64,000 nt of DNA from Mycobacterium sp. 3519A (lineage in GTDB: Bacteria > Actinomycetota > Actinomycetes > Mycobacteriales > Mycobacteriaceae). Within the stretch, counting starts at the first letter, position 1, and every line of letters begins with the position of its first letter. The DNA lies in the NCBI RefSeq assembly GCF_900240945.1, contig NZ_OESG01000013.1, positions 434,001 through 498,000 on the forward strand, written 5' to 3'. Below are positions 1 to 8,025 of the stretch, one piece after another. The position numbers were made by a program, and so were the translations under genes. The notes beneath the pieces are model-generated. The model was given only the letters and a program-made list of their open reading frames with translations, had not been told where the DNA came from and made no database searches.

Positions 1-849
1 ACCGCGTCGGTGCTCCTCCTCGAACTCGAGGCGGTCGAGGATGTGCGGATTCGGGTCGATCTCGACAGACCGGCGCAAGGCGTTGACGCGGGCATCGGCG
101 GCTTCGGTACGCATCTCCTCCGCGAGCCCGAGTAGCGCCGAGCGCTTGAGCTCGCTGAAGGTGAGTTTCGATTTACGCACCAGACCTGGTGGTGCAGTGC
201 GGTCCTGCTCTTCGAGCGGAGCGATCAGGTTCTGCACCAGTTCCGGCAACCCGAATACCGACAACAGCGCGACGATGTCCGCGAACGCCTCATGCAGCGC
301 CGCCTGATCCGGCGACGACGGCGCCATGAACTTGTCGCGCAGCCCGTCCAGCAGAGCATGCGCGGTCTCGTGCGCGACGATGTCGTGCGACAGGCACAGG
401 AAGGTCGGTTCACTGCGGCGGATGTAGCCGAACAGCAGCGCCTCCATCTCGGGTGAGTAGAACGCGTTGGCTTCCTCGAATGCGTGCGGCACGATCTTGA
501 GCTGATGGCCGTAGATGCCCCAGCCGACCCGGCGCCCGAGTGCGAACTCGAATCGCAGCAGCGTGCGCATCGCGATCGCATACGCGTTCATCGCGTGGTA
601 GCCGGGGTCGGCGAGCAGCCCCTTCCTGCCGCCCTTCGGCACCGTGACGGCCTCGGCGTTCTTCAGCGGCGGCGGCGCCTCGTACATCGTGTTCGTCGAC
701 GCGTCGTAGTCGACGACGAACAGGGAGTAGCCCATCGGACCGCGGGCCAGGTCCTCGAGCGGAAGGCTGACCGTCGCGGTCAAGACCCTGCCGTTGCGGT
801 CGCGCACACTCGGATCCTGGGCAACGATCTCGAATTGTCGCTTTTGCAT
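1..849 (-). CDS. HExxH zinc metallopeptidase-like protein, C-terminus cut by window edge
   Basis: Translating the minus strand from the ATG at 849 gives 283 codons open to the window edge, so the C-terminus is missing. Seen: HETAH at about residues 160-164 and LHEAFAD at about 185-191. That spacing is the gluzincin pattern, with a zinc-binding HExxH and a downstream E/D helix as in thermolysin-like enzymes. The stretch IVPHAFEEANAFYSPE aligns with LVPHAFEGRNAYFDPK of the peptidase at 21175-23079, so the two are paralogues. No signal peptide or membrane segment is visible, so the site of action is unclear. Family knowledge predicts peptide-bond hydrolysis; the substrate is unknown. It lies about 9 kb from the protease cassette, with unrelated genes between. 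Confidence 0.75.
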   Translation of the reverse strand, partial: MQKRQFEIVAQDPSVRDRNGRVLTATVSLPLEDLARGPMGYSLFVVDYDASTNTMYEAPPPLKNAEAVTVPKGGRKGLLADPGYHAMNAYAIAMRTLLRFEFALGRRVGWGIYGHQLKIVPHAFEEANAFYSPEMEALLFGYIRRSEPTFLCLSHDIVAHETAHALLDGLRDKFMAPSSPDQAALHEAFADIVALLSVFGLPELVQNLIAPLEEQDRTAPPGLVRKSKLTFSELKRSALLGLAEEMRTEAADARVNALRRSVEIDPNPHILDRLEFEEEHRRG

Positions 850-914
850 AGCGAAATAGTCGCACTTCCGTGGACCCACCGAGCCGATTCTCAAAGCGTT
901 GCGGAGCGGGACAA

Positions 915-932
915 TACGACACGTCCGTCGTA
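915..932. promoter_or_regulatory. Inverted repeat between divergent genes
   Basis: TACGAC-N6-GTCGTA is a perfect 6+6 bp inverted repeat. It lies in the gap between the minus-strand peptidase (start 849) and the plus-strand reductase (start about 1011). Its position fits an operator for one or both genes. No regulator in the window can be assigned to it. Confidence 0.3.
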
Positions 933-1010
933 CCCGTAAGCCTCACTCAGCTAACCAGCAACACGCTGCGTCGTTGCCTACGAATTTGTGACCAAAGCAT
1001 GACAAGGGGT

Positions 1011-2177
1011 ATGAGCGGGCCGCCGAAGTGGTACCCAGGAAATGTGGTGGCTCCAGGTTTCACGGCCATCGGCAGTGGTCCGGCAGGGTTGAGCGCGGCG
1101 GAGACGTTCCGCAGCAAGCATCCCAACATTCCCGTGCGGATCCTGACCAACGACCCCGCGCTGCCGTACGCCAAGCCGCCGCTGAGCAAGGAATACCTCT
1201 GCGGCCGCGAGGCCAAGCTCGACCTGCACAGCGCGGGCTGGTTCGTTCGCAACAACGTCGAACTGATTCGCGGCGTCACCGTCGACCACATCGATCTGGC
1301 CAGGCAGGAGGTCGTCACCGAGGGCGGCCGCCGCTACCCGTATTGGCATCTGATGCTCGGCTGCGGCGCCAACGCCGTCCCGTTGCGCATCCCCGGCGGT
1401 GAGACCGCGCTGTCGCTGCGCTCGTTCGCCGACGCCGTGATCCTCCGAATGGCGGCCCGCAGCGCCGATTCCGCCGTGGTGATCGGCGGCGGGCTGATCG
1501 GCTGCGAGGCCGCGGCGTGCCTGGCCGAACAAGGTGTGCCGACGACGATGGTGGCCGCCGAGCAGGTGCCATTGCAGCGCCGGTTCGGCGAGCAGGTCGG
1601 CGAGCGGGTCGCAAAGATCCTGTCCGACAACGGTGTTCGGTTCCTCGGCTCGACGACAGTAACCCGCATCGACGACGCCGAAGTCCACCTCGACAGCGGC
1701 GGCACCCTCGACGGCGACGTCGTCGTCTCCGCCACCGGGGTGCGACCCGATCCGCACCTGGCCGTCGACGCCGGACTCGAAACGTATGACGGCCGCATCG
1801 TCGTCGACGAACACATGCACACCTCGGCGCGCAACGTGTACGCGGCAGGCGATGTCGCGCTGGCCTACAACGTCACTGCGGGACGCCGCATCCGCGCCGA
1901 GCACTGGCGCGATGCCGCGCAGCAGGGCCGCGTCGCCGGGCTGACCGCGGCGGGCCATCCCGCCGCGTGGAGCAAGGTCCCCGAATTCTCGTGCACCATC
2001 GGTGAATCGACGTTGAGGTACCGCGGCTGGGGTGTGGCCTACGACCACGCCCGGCTCGAGGACCACCGCGACGGATTCACGGTGTACTACGAGTCGGGCG
2101 GCGATCCCGTCGGCGTCCTCACAGCCAGTCTCGGCGGCGGAACATCCAGTACAGCGCAAGCACGATCAGCACGATGA
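1011..2177 (+). CDS. FAD-dependent NAD(P)H oxidoreductase (ferredoxin/rubredoxin reductase type)
   Basis: 388 aa. An N-terminal FAD-binding dinucleotide fold is visible (GSGPAGLSAAE), followed by YAKPPLSKEYL, typical of BphA4/rubredoxin-reductase relatives. A second NAD(P)-binding fold (VVIGGGLIGCEAAA) and the FAD-contacting AAGDVA motif follow. The family passes electrons from NAD(P)H through FAD to a small iron-sulfur protein or cytochrome P450; the partner is not in the window. Start is uncertain: ATG 1011 has AAGGGG too close upstream, while GTG 1047 has CAGGA six bases upstream and begins just before the FAD fold. The 3' end overlaps the convergent transporter gene by 59 bp. Confidence 0.85.
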   Translation: MSGPPKWYPGNVVAPGFTAIGSGPAGLSAAETFRSKHPNIPVRILTNDPALPYAKPPLSKEYLCGREAKLDLHSAGWFVRNNVELIRGVTVDHIDLARQEVVTEGGRRYPYWHLMLGCGANAVPLRIPGGETALSLRSFADAVILRMAARSADSAVVIGGGLIGCEAAACLAEQGVPTTMVAAEQVPLQRRFGEQVGERVAKILSDNGVRFLGSTTVTRIDDAEVHLDSGGTLDGDVVVSATGVRPDPHLAVDAGLETYDGRIVVDEHMHTSARNVYAAGDVALAYNVTAGRRIRAEHWRDAAQQGRVAGLTAAGHPAAWSKVPEFSCTIGESTLRYRGWGVAYDHARLEDHRDGFTVYYESGGDPVGVLTASLGGGTSSTAQARSAR

Positions 2178-3102
2178 TCGACGTGCTCGTCACGAAGCCG
2201 CCGACGGTGTCGACGCCCGGATATTTGACGTTCTGCCCGTAGAACCCGGTGATCGCCGTCGGCACCGCGATGATCGCGGCCCAGCCGGTCAGCTTCTTCA
2301 TCACCGTGTTCAGCCGCGCGTCCTGCAGTGACAGATTCGTTTCGAACACCGTTGTCACCATGTCGCGCAACGACTCCGTCCACTCCGACACCCGCAGCAC
2401 GTGGTCGTACAGGTCGGAGTACAGCGGGTCGAGTTCCGGCGCGGTCTTGGCGTCCAGCCTGCGATGCTGGATGGAGCTGACCACCTCACGCATCGGCAGC
2501 ACGACGCGGCGCAACTGGACAAGATCCTTCCGCAGCTGGAAAGTCTTGCGCTGCAGCCCTTTCCGGGGGGTGTTCTCGAACAGGTCGTCTTCGAGCGACT
2601 CGATGCCGTCATCCAGCTCCTGCACCGCCTCGAAGTGGCCGTCGACCACCACGTCAAGCAGGCCGTGCACCAGCGAGCCGACACCGTACTCCTGGCCGCC
2701 GAGTTCGTCGAACCGCCGCGACACCGCATCGATGTCGAAGTGCGGCGAGAGGCGCACGGTGATCAGCCCGCGCGGGAGTACGAAACCGGAGATCCGATGG
2801 ATGGCGAGCATCGACTCCGTCGCGTCGGCGGGCTGCTTGGTGGTGACGCCGTACACGGTGAAGAAGGTGTGGGTGCGGTAGACGACGGCCTTGGTGCGTT
2901 CGGCCTCGGCGAGCGCGTCTTCGACCGCCCACGAGTTGAGGCCCAGTTCCGCGGCCAGATCCTTGAGGATCGCGTGGTCGGGGTCGTAGATATCGCACCA
3001 GACCAGCGCGTCGTCCTCGGTCAGGTAGTCGGAGATGGCCGCGAAGTCGAACTCGTCCTGCGGCTTGCCGGCCCGCCACACTCGGCCTCGGACGTGGGTC
3101 AC
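2119..3102 (-). CDS. corA: CorA-family divalent cation transporter
   Basis: 327 aa, GTG start at 3102. A long soluble N-terminal funnel domain is followed by two C-terminal membrane helices (WAAIIAVPTAITGFYG and IIVLIVLALYWMF) and a basic tail, the CorA layout. The signature tripeptide between the helices is normally GMN; here it reads YGQN. CorA proteins form pentameric Mg2+/Co2+ channels in the inner membrane. The start overlaps the stop of the upstream methyltransferase gene (GTGA), so the two are probably translationally coupled. Because of the GQN variant, the ion specificity should not be taken from the name. Confidence 0.85.
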   Translation of the reverse strand: MTHVRGRVWRAGKPQDEFDFAAISDYLTEDDALVWCDIYDPDHAILKDLAAELGLNSWAVEDALAEAERTKAVVYRTHTFFTVYGVTTKQPADATESMLAIHRISGFVLPRGLITVRLSPHFDIDAVSRRFDELGGQEYGVGSLVHGLLDVVVDGHFEAVQELDDGIESLEDDLFENTPRKGLQRKTFQLRKDLVQLRRVVLPMREVVSSIQHRRLDAKTAPELDPLYSDLYDHVLRVSEWTESLRDMVTTVFETNLSLQDARLNTVMKKLTGWAAIIAVPTAITGFYGQNVKYPGVDTVGGFVTSTSIIVLIVLALYWMFRRRDWL

Positions 3103-3848
3103 TCCACCATCATGTCAGTGCGCCCCTTGCGCAGGCCCGGCACCAGCATCGGCACCCGCTCGCGATAGGCCGCATACCGGTCGCCGAGCGCAGCGAGCAG
3201 GTCACGCTCCTCGAGTTGCATGGCGACCAGAATCCAGGCCGTCGTCATGGCGGCGAACAGCAGGTGTCCCGCCGTCATGGTCGGCGCAGCCCAGAACGCG
3301 ACGATGAAGCCGAGATTCAGCGGATGGCGCACCACCCGGTAGAACAGCGTCGTGCGGAATCCGGTCTCCGCCTGTGGCCTGGCCCGCCAGACCGCGAATA
3401 CCTGCCGCAGCCCGAACAACTCAAAGTGGTTGATCATGAACGTCGACGCCAGCACGATCGCCCAGCCGAGCCAGAACAGCGCCCAGATCGCCAGCCGTGC
3501 GGGTTGGAAGTTCACCTCCCACACCACGGCAGGGATGTCGCGCCACTGCCAGAGCAGCAGGGCCAGCACGAAACTGGCGAGCAACACGTAGGTGCTGCGC
3601 TCGACCGGCCGCGGTACATAGTGGGTCCACCACCGCTTGAAGGCCGGCCGTGCCATCACGCTGTGCTGAACGGCGAACAGCGTGAGCAGTGCGGTGTCGA
3701 CGGCCAACGCGGGGATGGTCGGGGCGGCGATCGCGTTGTCGACATTGCGCGGGGTCAGGCCGCCGACAAAGCCGATCGCGTAGACGAAGACCACGAGGAA
3801 CAGGGCGTAACTGATGACGCCGTAGGCCATTGCGAAATAGCGGTTCAT
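3099..3848 (-). CDS. mddA: Methanethiol S-methyltransferase-like integral membrane protein
   Basis: 249 aa with about five hydrophobic segments. It belongs to the NnrU/isoprenylcysteine methyltransferase-like membrane superfamily. Seen: FRTTLFYRVVRHPLNLGFIVAFW, split here as YRVVRHP and NLGFIVAFW, which is the conserved cofactor region, and a C-terminal LEERDL....RYAAYRERVP motif typical of MddA. MddA converts methanethiol to dimethylsulfide using S-adenosylmethionine. ATG 3848 was preferred over the upstream start at 3884, which would add a basic non-hydrophobic tail. It is followed by corA with a 4-nt overlap. The family is sound; the exact substrate is inferred. Confidence 0.7.
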   Translation of the reverse strand: MNRYFAMAYGVISYALFLVVFVYAIGFVGGLTPRNVDNAIAAPTIPALAVDTALLTLFAVQHSVMARPAFKRWWTHYVPRPVERSTYVLLASFVLALLLWQWRDIPAVVWEVNFQPARLAIWALFWLGWAIVLASTFMINHFELFGLRQVFAVWRARPQAETGFRTTLFYRVVRHPLNLGFIVAFWAAPTMTAGHLLFAAMTTAWILVAMQLEERDLLAALGDRYAAYRERVPMLVPGLRKGRTDMMVE

Positions 3849-3896
3849 GGACTCAGCGTGGCGCCCCCGCAACCCCGCAGGCATGGGGCAAATGCC

Positions 3897-5438
3897 TCAA
3901 CTGTCGACGCGACCGACCAGTCCCCGCTCGAGCGCGTACATGCTGGCGCCGATCCGGTTGGACACCCCGATCTTGGCGTAGGTGCGCTCGACGTGGTTGC
4001 GGGCCGTCTTCTCGCTGATCACCAGCTTGCCGGCGATCTGCTTGTTGCTCGCGCCCTGCGCGACGAGGCGGAGCACGTCGACCTCGCGGGCGGTCAAGCC
4101 GTCCGGCCGCGGCGTGGTTTTGCGTGGCCCGTGGCCCGCCACATGCAGGACGGCGTCCGCCGTGACGTCGTCGAGTTCGCCGTCGGTGACGCGTTTACGC
4201 AGTCGCCGTGCCGCGCCCTCGGGTGACATCGCCTCGCGGTACGGCCGCGGCTCCAGCGCCGACTGGTAGCTGACCGCTGCGGCCAGTATTCGATCCGGCA
4301 TGGTCAGCTGCCGCGCCGCCAACCCACGCGGATACCCGGAGCCGTCAAGGCATTCATGATGATTGGCGGCGACGGAGGCCACGTCTTTCAGACCGGGTAC
4401 CCGATGCAGGATGCGTTCGGTGAGGTAGGGGTGCAGCCGCATCCGCTCGAACTCGGCCATCGTGAGTTCGCCTGGTTTGGACCAGATCTGGTTGGACACC
4501 CCGATGCGGCCGATGTCGTGGATGTGCGCGGCCCTGCGGGTCAGCCTGACGGCGTCGCCGTCCAACCCGGCGGCGCTGGCCGCGTCGGCGGCCAGCTGTG
4601 CCGTCGCACGTGAATGACCAAGAGTGAACGGACATTTCAGGTCGACGAAGTCGCCGATCGCCACCAGGAGGTCGTCGAGCGCATGCTCGTCGAGTTTGGT
4701 GTGCCGGTCGGGTGCCTGCTGCAGCGCCATCGCCCAGACGTCGCCGGTGGCGGGAACGGCCAGCAGCGGTTCGGCGTCGGAGGTGAACGCGTCGACGACG
4801 GCGGGGTCGAACTGCCCGCCGCGTCTGCTGCGCGCCATCGCCACCGCACCGACGGTGCCGTACTCACGCTGATGCACCTCGACCATGTCGGCCACCTGGG
4901 CCACCCGCATCTCGATCGGAATGTCTTCGCCCGCAGCGCCGTTCGGCAGCCCACCGCCGTCGAAACGCTCGAACGTGTAGCTCAGCGCGGTCTGCACATC
5001 GGTGCTCAGACCGATCCGGTCGGCCAGCAGTGCGGCAGATGTGCAGTGCGAGTGGATGAGGTGTGAAATGTGGCCGCGGGCATTCACATACAGCGTCGAG
5101 ATGGTCTTCAGCCGCTGCAGCAGGGATTCGCCGTGCCGGATGTTGGTGAGCAGGAAGCGTTGATAGGGCAGACCCGACCAGTCGACCAGATAGGAACTGC
5201 GCCGCACGGAGATGTCGTCGCCGAACCACCGCGCGTATTCGTGCGAGTCGGCATGGCAGCCGATCCACATGATCAATGTGGAGTAGTAGACGCACTCGCG
5301 TTGCGACTCGGGCAGCCCCATCCGGTCGGCCAGTCGGGTGGCGATCAGCGCCGAGCGCAGCATGTGCTCGGCCGGCTGACCGAGGCCGAGGTCGACGGCC
5401 ACCGACAGCGCCGCCAGCACCTCCGCGCGCGTGGTCAT
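3897..5438 (-). CDS. HD-GYP phosphodiesterase-like protein fused to a LuxR DNA-binding domain
   Basis: 513 aa. The N-terminal half has a degenerate HD-GYP-like repeat (FERFDGGGLPNG). The central half has a complete one: AAHIHDIGRIG for the HD metal site, then NHHECLDGSGYP. The last 65 residues form a LuxR-type helix-turn-helix (LTAREVDVLRLVAQGASNKQ and later TARNHVERTYAKI). HD-GYP domains hydrolyse cyclic di-GMP. The fusion suggests that a nucleotide or metal state in the HD part controls DNA binding, which is inference. Its stop precedes mddA by about 50 nt, and its start overlaps the stop of the upstream gene (ATGA, 5435-5438). Confidence 0.85.
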   Translation of the reverse strand: MTTRAEVLAALSVAVDLGLGQPAEHMLRSALIATRLADRMGLPESQRECVYYSTLIMWIGCHADSHEYARWFGDDISVRRSSYLVDWSGLPYQRFLLTNIRHGESLLQRLKTISTLYVNARGHISHLIHSHCTSAALLADRIGLSTDVQTALSYTFERFDGGGLPNGAAGEDIPIEMRVAQVADMVEVHQREYGTVGAVAMARSRRGGQFDPAVVDAFTSDAEPLLAVPATGDVWAMALQQAPDRHTKLDEHALDDLLVAIGDFVDLKCPFTLGHSRATAQLAADAASAAGLDGDAVRLTRRAAHIHDIGRIGVSNQIWSKPGELTMAEFERMRLHPYLTERILHRVPGLKDVASVAANHHECLDGSGYPRGLAARQLTMPDRILAAAVSYQSALEPRPYREAMSPEGAARRLRKRVTDGELDDVTADAVLHVAGHGPRKTTPRPDGLTAREVDVLRLVAQGASNKQIAGKLVISEKTARNHVERTYAKIGVSNRIGASMYALERGLVGRVDS

Positions 5439-6163
5439 ATGCCGATTCTGTCCCCGTCACGATGTCGGGCGATGTCAAACGGTTCGAACCGGCCCTGCGC
5501 GACGACGCAGATACCGCGCTGCGGCAGTTGGAAGTCGGCGAGGTTGCCCTGCACGGGGTGTGGGCCGACGGGGCCGATGTCTTCGCCGTCGACGACGGCC
5601 GTCGAATCGGCGACCGCCCACACCCGTTTGGGGGCGATCCGGAATTCCTGTCCGTTGGGCAGGTTTCCGGTCAGCCGCAGCCTGCCGACGCCGAGCAGCG
5701 GACCGACGAGGTGGCTCATGGCGCGCAGGGTCCTGCGGCTGGTCCACGCCGCGGCGGGCATGTGGCCGCCGATGACGCTCATCAGCCGGGTCGCCGCGGT
5801 CCGGGTGACGTCGACGCGCCAGTCGAGCAGCCCGTCGATGGACACCCGCAACGTCCACGGCGTGGTCCAGGTCGAGCGGATGTCGCACACCACCGGGTCG
5901 ACCGGTGTCACGGAGCTGAAGTAGCGCGAGCAGCTCTGCGGGCCCGGCGTGGTGGCGTAGAACGTCCAGACGCCGTCGGGGGTGCGGTGCCACACCGACA
6001 GGTAGGCCGGTGAGAAGGACGTCGCGGGGAAATCGCGAAAGGCCAGGTAATGACCGCTGGCGAACGGCAGGCCCAGCACGCCGAAGCCGACGACTCGCTC
6101 GTCGTCGCCGGTGGGCAGGGCGAGGTGTTTGGTGGCGGCTGCGGCCGCTTGTGGAGTGGTCAT
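5435..6163 (-). CDS. Conserved hypothetical protein, cotranscribed with HD-GYP/LuxR gene
   Basis: 242 aa from ATG 6163. No signal peptide, membrane helix or catalytic motif is recognised. The sequence is mixed alpha/beta with many aromatic residues (VWHRTPDGVWTFYATTPGPQ), and it ends in QGRFEPFDIARHRDGDRIG. The stop overlaps the start of the HD-GYP/LuxR gene by 4 nt, implying translational coupling and a shared role. ATG 6163 was chosen because the longer upstream reading lacks a binding site and crosses the promoter region of the divergent small secreted gene. Function unknown. Confidence 0.7.
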   Translation of the reverse strand: MTTPQAAAAATKHLALPTGDDERVVGFGVLGLPFASGHYLAFRDFPATSFSPAYLSVWHRTPDGVWTFYATTPGPQSCSRYFSSVTPVDPVVCDIRSTWTTPWTLRVSIDGLLDWRVDVTRTAATRLMSVIGGHMPAAAWTSRRTLRAMSHLVGPLLGVGRLRLTGNLPNGQEFRIAPKRVWAVADSTAVVDGEDIGPVGPHPVQGNLADFQLPQRGICVVAQGRFEPFDIARHRDGDRIGI

Positions 6164-6274
6164 GCGGCAATGGTCTGGCGAACGGCCGTCCGCGGGCATG
6201 GGGCAATTGCCCCAACTTGGGATCGGTAGCGGGGTGGGCGGGCTGTACTTGACGGCAACGAAAGGAAAACAGCC

Positions 6275-6598
6275 ATGAGCCGATTCATCCGGTTCGCCAC
6301 CGTGGCGGTGGTCTCCGCCGGTCTGAGCCTGGCCGGTCTCGGCGCCCCGACCGCGCAGGCCGACGGCCCCAGCTATCAAGGCGGCAACTGCCCGGGCAGC
6401 ACCACGTGCACGCACTGGTGCCCGGGTGACCCGTTGATCCCGGGCAGCCAGGTGATCAGCTGGGACTGGAACGTCTGCCACGACTGGTTCTGGAATTCGG
6501 AGGGCGTTGTCGACGTCAACGCCAACGTGATCTACCCGTGGCGCGGCACCCCGCATCCCGCCGGCCTGCGGCCGCCGTACTCGTTCCCGCCGCCGTAA
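6275..6598 (+). CDS. Small secreted protein, Cys-rich
   Basis: 107 aa. The ATG at 6275 is preceded by GAAAGGAAAA. A classic Sec signal peptide is visible: basic MSRFIRF, a hydrophobic core AVVSAGLSLAGLGA, then a probable cleavage site after AQA (about residue 29). The mature part of about 78 aa has four cysteines (NCPGSTTCTHWCPGD and NVCHDWFW) that could form two disulfides, is rich in Trp and Pro, and ends in PPP. Such small exported proteins are common in mycobacteria and mostly uncharacterised. A strong hairpin terminator follows directly, so the gene is probably monocistronic. Confidence 0.8.
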   Translation: MSRFIRFATVAVVSAGLSLAGLGAPTAQADGPSYQGGNCPGSTTCTHWCPGDPLIPGSQVISWDWNVCHDWFWNSEGVVDVNANVIYPWRGTPHPAGLRPPYSFPPP

Positions 6599-6605
6599 CA
6601 GACTG

Positions 6606-6650
6606 CGTCGGCCCGTCACCTCAAGAGGCGGGGGTGGCGGGCCGACGTTT
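6606..6650 (+). terminator. Intrinsic terminator between convergent genes
   Basis: A perfect 10-bp stem (CGTCGGCCCG at 6606-6615 and CGGGCCGACG at 6638-6647) with a 22-nt loop is followed by TTT. It lies between the stops of the small secreted gene and the convergent TetR gene and could serve both. Confidence 0.75.
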
Positions 6651-6658
6651 CACCCGGG

Positions 6659-7243
6659 CTACTGCAGCCCGGCCAGCAGCGACGTCACGCCCAACTTCCA
6701 TCGCCGCTCGATCAGCTGCCCCGACCCGAGCCATCGGCCGGCCTCCTGCACCGCCAAACCCTGTGCGAGAGCGAGCAATACGTGCGCCATATCGTTCGGG
6801 TCGCCCGACAGCAGGCCCGCATCGATACACCGCTGAATGCGCCCGACGAACACCTCACGCACCGCCGCGCCCGCCGCGAGCTCCTCTGCCCCCGGCTCGA
6901 AGTCGGCAAACGGCCGAGAGAACATCACCTGCGCCAGCCGCGGATAGGCCCGGCAGAACAACCGGAACACCGGCACCAGACGCTCGACGTCCGCCAGCGG
7001 GTCGGACGTGACGGGCACCTTCGCCAACTCCGCGCCGAGCAGCCGGAAGCCTTCGAAGAACATCGCCCGCACCAGGCCGGCCTTGTCGTCGAACAGCTCG
7101 TAGACCGCGGGCACGGATGTGCCCGCCCGCTCGGCCACCCGCCGCGTGGTGAACCGGGCGATGCCTTCCTCGGACAGGGTGGCGATCGCGACCTCCAGCA
7201 GCCGGTCCCGTAGCTCGGGGGTGCGCTGCTTGGCCCGTGGCAT
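6659..7243 (-). CDS. TetR-family transcriptional regulator
   Basis: 194 aa from ATG 7243. The N-terminal helix-turn-helix is clear: LRDRLLEVAIATLSEEG, then FTTRRVAERAGTSVPAVYEL and FDDKAGLVRAMF, the usual TetR layout. The variable C-terminal ligand domain has no recognised specificity. The start overlaps the stop of the crotonase gene (ATGA), so both are read from one promoter upstream of 7944. A tandem palindrome sits there and is the likely operator for autoregulation. The neighbour suggests an acyl-CoA or fatty-acid ligand, which is inference. Confidence 0.9.
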   Translation of the reverse strand: MPRAKQRTPELRDRLLEVAIATLSEEGIARFTTRRVAERAGTSVPAVYELFDDKAGLVRAMFFEGFRLLGAELAKVPVTSDPLADVERLVPVFRLFCRAYPRLAQVMFSRPFADFEPGAEELAAGAAVREVFVGRIQRCIDAGLLSGDPNDMAHVLLALAQGLAVQEAGRWLGSGQLIERRWKLGVTSLLAGLQ

Positions 7244-7944
7244 CAGCCGAGCGTGAATTCCGTGGCAAGCCCGTCGATTCCGGCCCTGATCGCCTTCAAC
7301 GCGGAATCGCGCGCCTTCAATTTGGTCGCCAGGTGCGCACCCGCATGCAGCGTCGCGGCCGCTTCGGCGGCCACCTGCTGAGCCCGGGGCAGCACTTGGT
7401 CGGCGTCGACGATTTCGTCGAGCCACCCGCCGGCAACCGCCTCGTCGCCGACGAACGTCGCCGCCAGCGCGGCGCCGCGCTCGAACGCCGCGGGCGTCAG
7501 CCGCGCCCGCATGATCTCGATCGCCGAGATCGGAATCGTCATGCCGATCGCCACCTCGATGGCCTGGCACCGGGACTTGGGCTGCCCGATGCGGTGGTCG
7601 CCGGAGAGCAACAGAAACGAGCCCATCGCGATCGCCGGGCCCGTCGCGGCCATGATGACCGGCACCGGGAAACTCAGGCAGCGCACCGAAAGTTCGAAGC
7701 CGCCTGCGAGCATCCCGAGCGCCGCCTTGGCGTCGCCGGACTGAAACACCGCCAGGTCGAAACCGCCGCTGAACACCCGCTGATTGCCCGCGATCACGAC
7801 GGCCTTGGCGGAATCCTTCTCGGCCTTGTCGAGCGCGTCGTTGATCGCCGCCTGCATCGCGGGCCCAAGCACATTGACCTTGCCGTCGTCCAGCGTGATG
7901 GTCGCGACGGAATCGTTGAGCTCGTATTTCACGGAATCAGCCAT
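7243..7944 (-). CDS. Enoyl-CoA hydratase/isomerase (crotonase) family protein
   Basis: 233 aa. Crotonase-fold landmarks are present: the oxyanion-hole segment AGNQRVFSGGFDLA near residues 52-65 and the glycine-bearing ATGPAIAMGSFLLLSGDHR near 100-118. The family hydrates or isomerises enoyl-CoA thioesters in fatty-acid breakdown. It is shorter than typical 255-265 aa enoyl-CoA hydratases, mainly in the C-terminal helices. It is the first gene of a two-gene unit with the TetR regulator, and its promoter region carries a double palindrome. The precise acyl-CoA substrate is not readable. Confidence 0.85.
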   Translation of the reverse strand: MADSVKYELNDSVATITLDDGKVNVLGPAMQAAINDALDKAEKDSAKAVVIAGNQRVFSGGFDLAVFQSGDAKAALGMLAGGFELSVRCLSFPVPVIMAATGPAIAMGSFLLLSGDHRIGQPKSRCQAIEVAIGMTIPISAIEIMRARLTPAAFERGAALAATFVGDEAVAGGWLDEIVDADQVLPRAQQVAAEAAATLHAGAHLATKLKARDSALKAIRAGIDGLATEFTLG

Positions 7945-7947
7945 GGC

Positions 7948-7973
7948 TAACGATGTTACGTAACGACGTTACG
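7948..7973. promoter_or_regulatory. Tandem palindromic operator, probably for the TetR regulator
   Basis: Two overlapping inverted repeats share a GTTA/TAAC half-site: TAAC-GAT-GTTA (7948-7958) and CGTAAC-GAC-GTTACG (7959-7973), offset by 11-12 bp. They lie immediately upstream of the crotonase ATG at 7944. The position and symmetry are typical of a TetR autoregulatory operator bound by two dimers. Confidence 0.65.
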
Positions 7974-8025
7974 AAAGCCAACAGCGAATGTGGGTACTCA
8001 CCCGCCACTGACCGAGGGGCGGCCG

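Noticed and set aside
853..868. Possible fifth copy of the 16-bp cassette repeat near the edge peptidase gene
   Set aside because: Too few matching bases and placed only a few nucleotides before the start codon, unlike the other copies.
5435..6619. Longer reading of the hypothetical gene beginning at 6619
   Set aside because: The extra 150 residues run antisense through the small secreted gene and are Arg/Ala/Gly-rich; ATG 6163 is far more credible.
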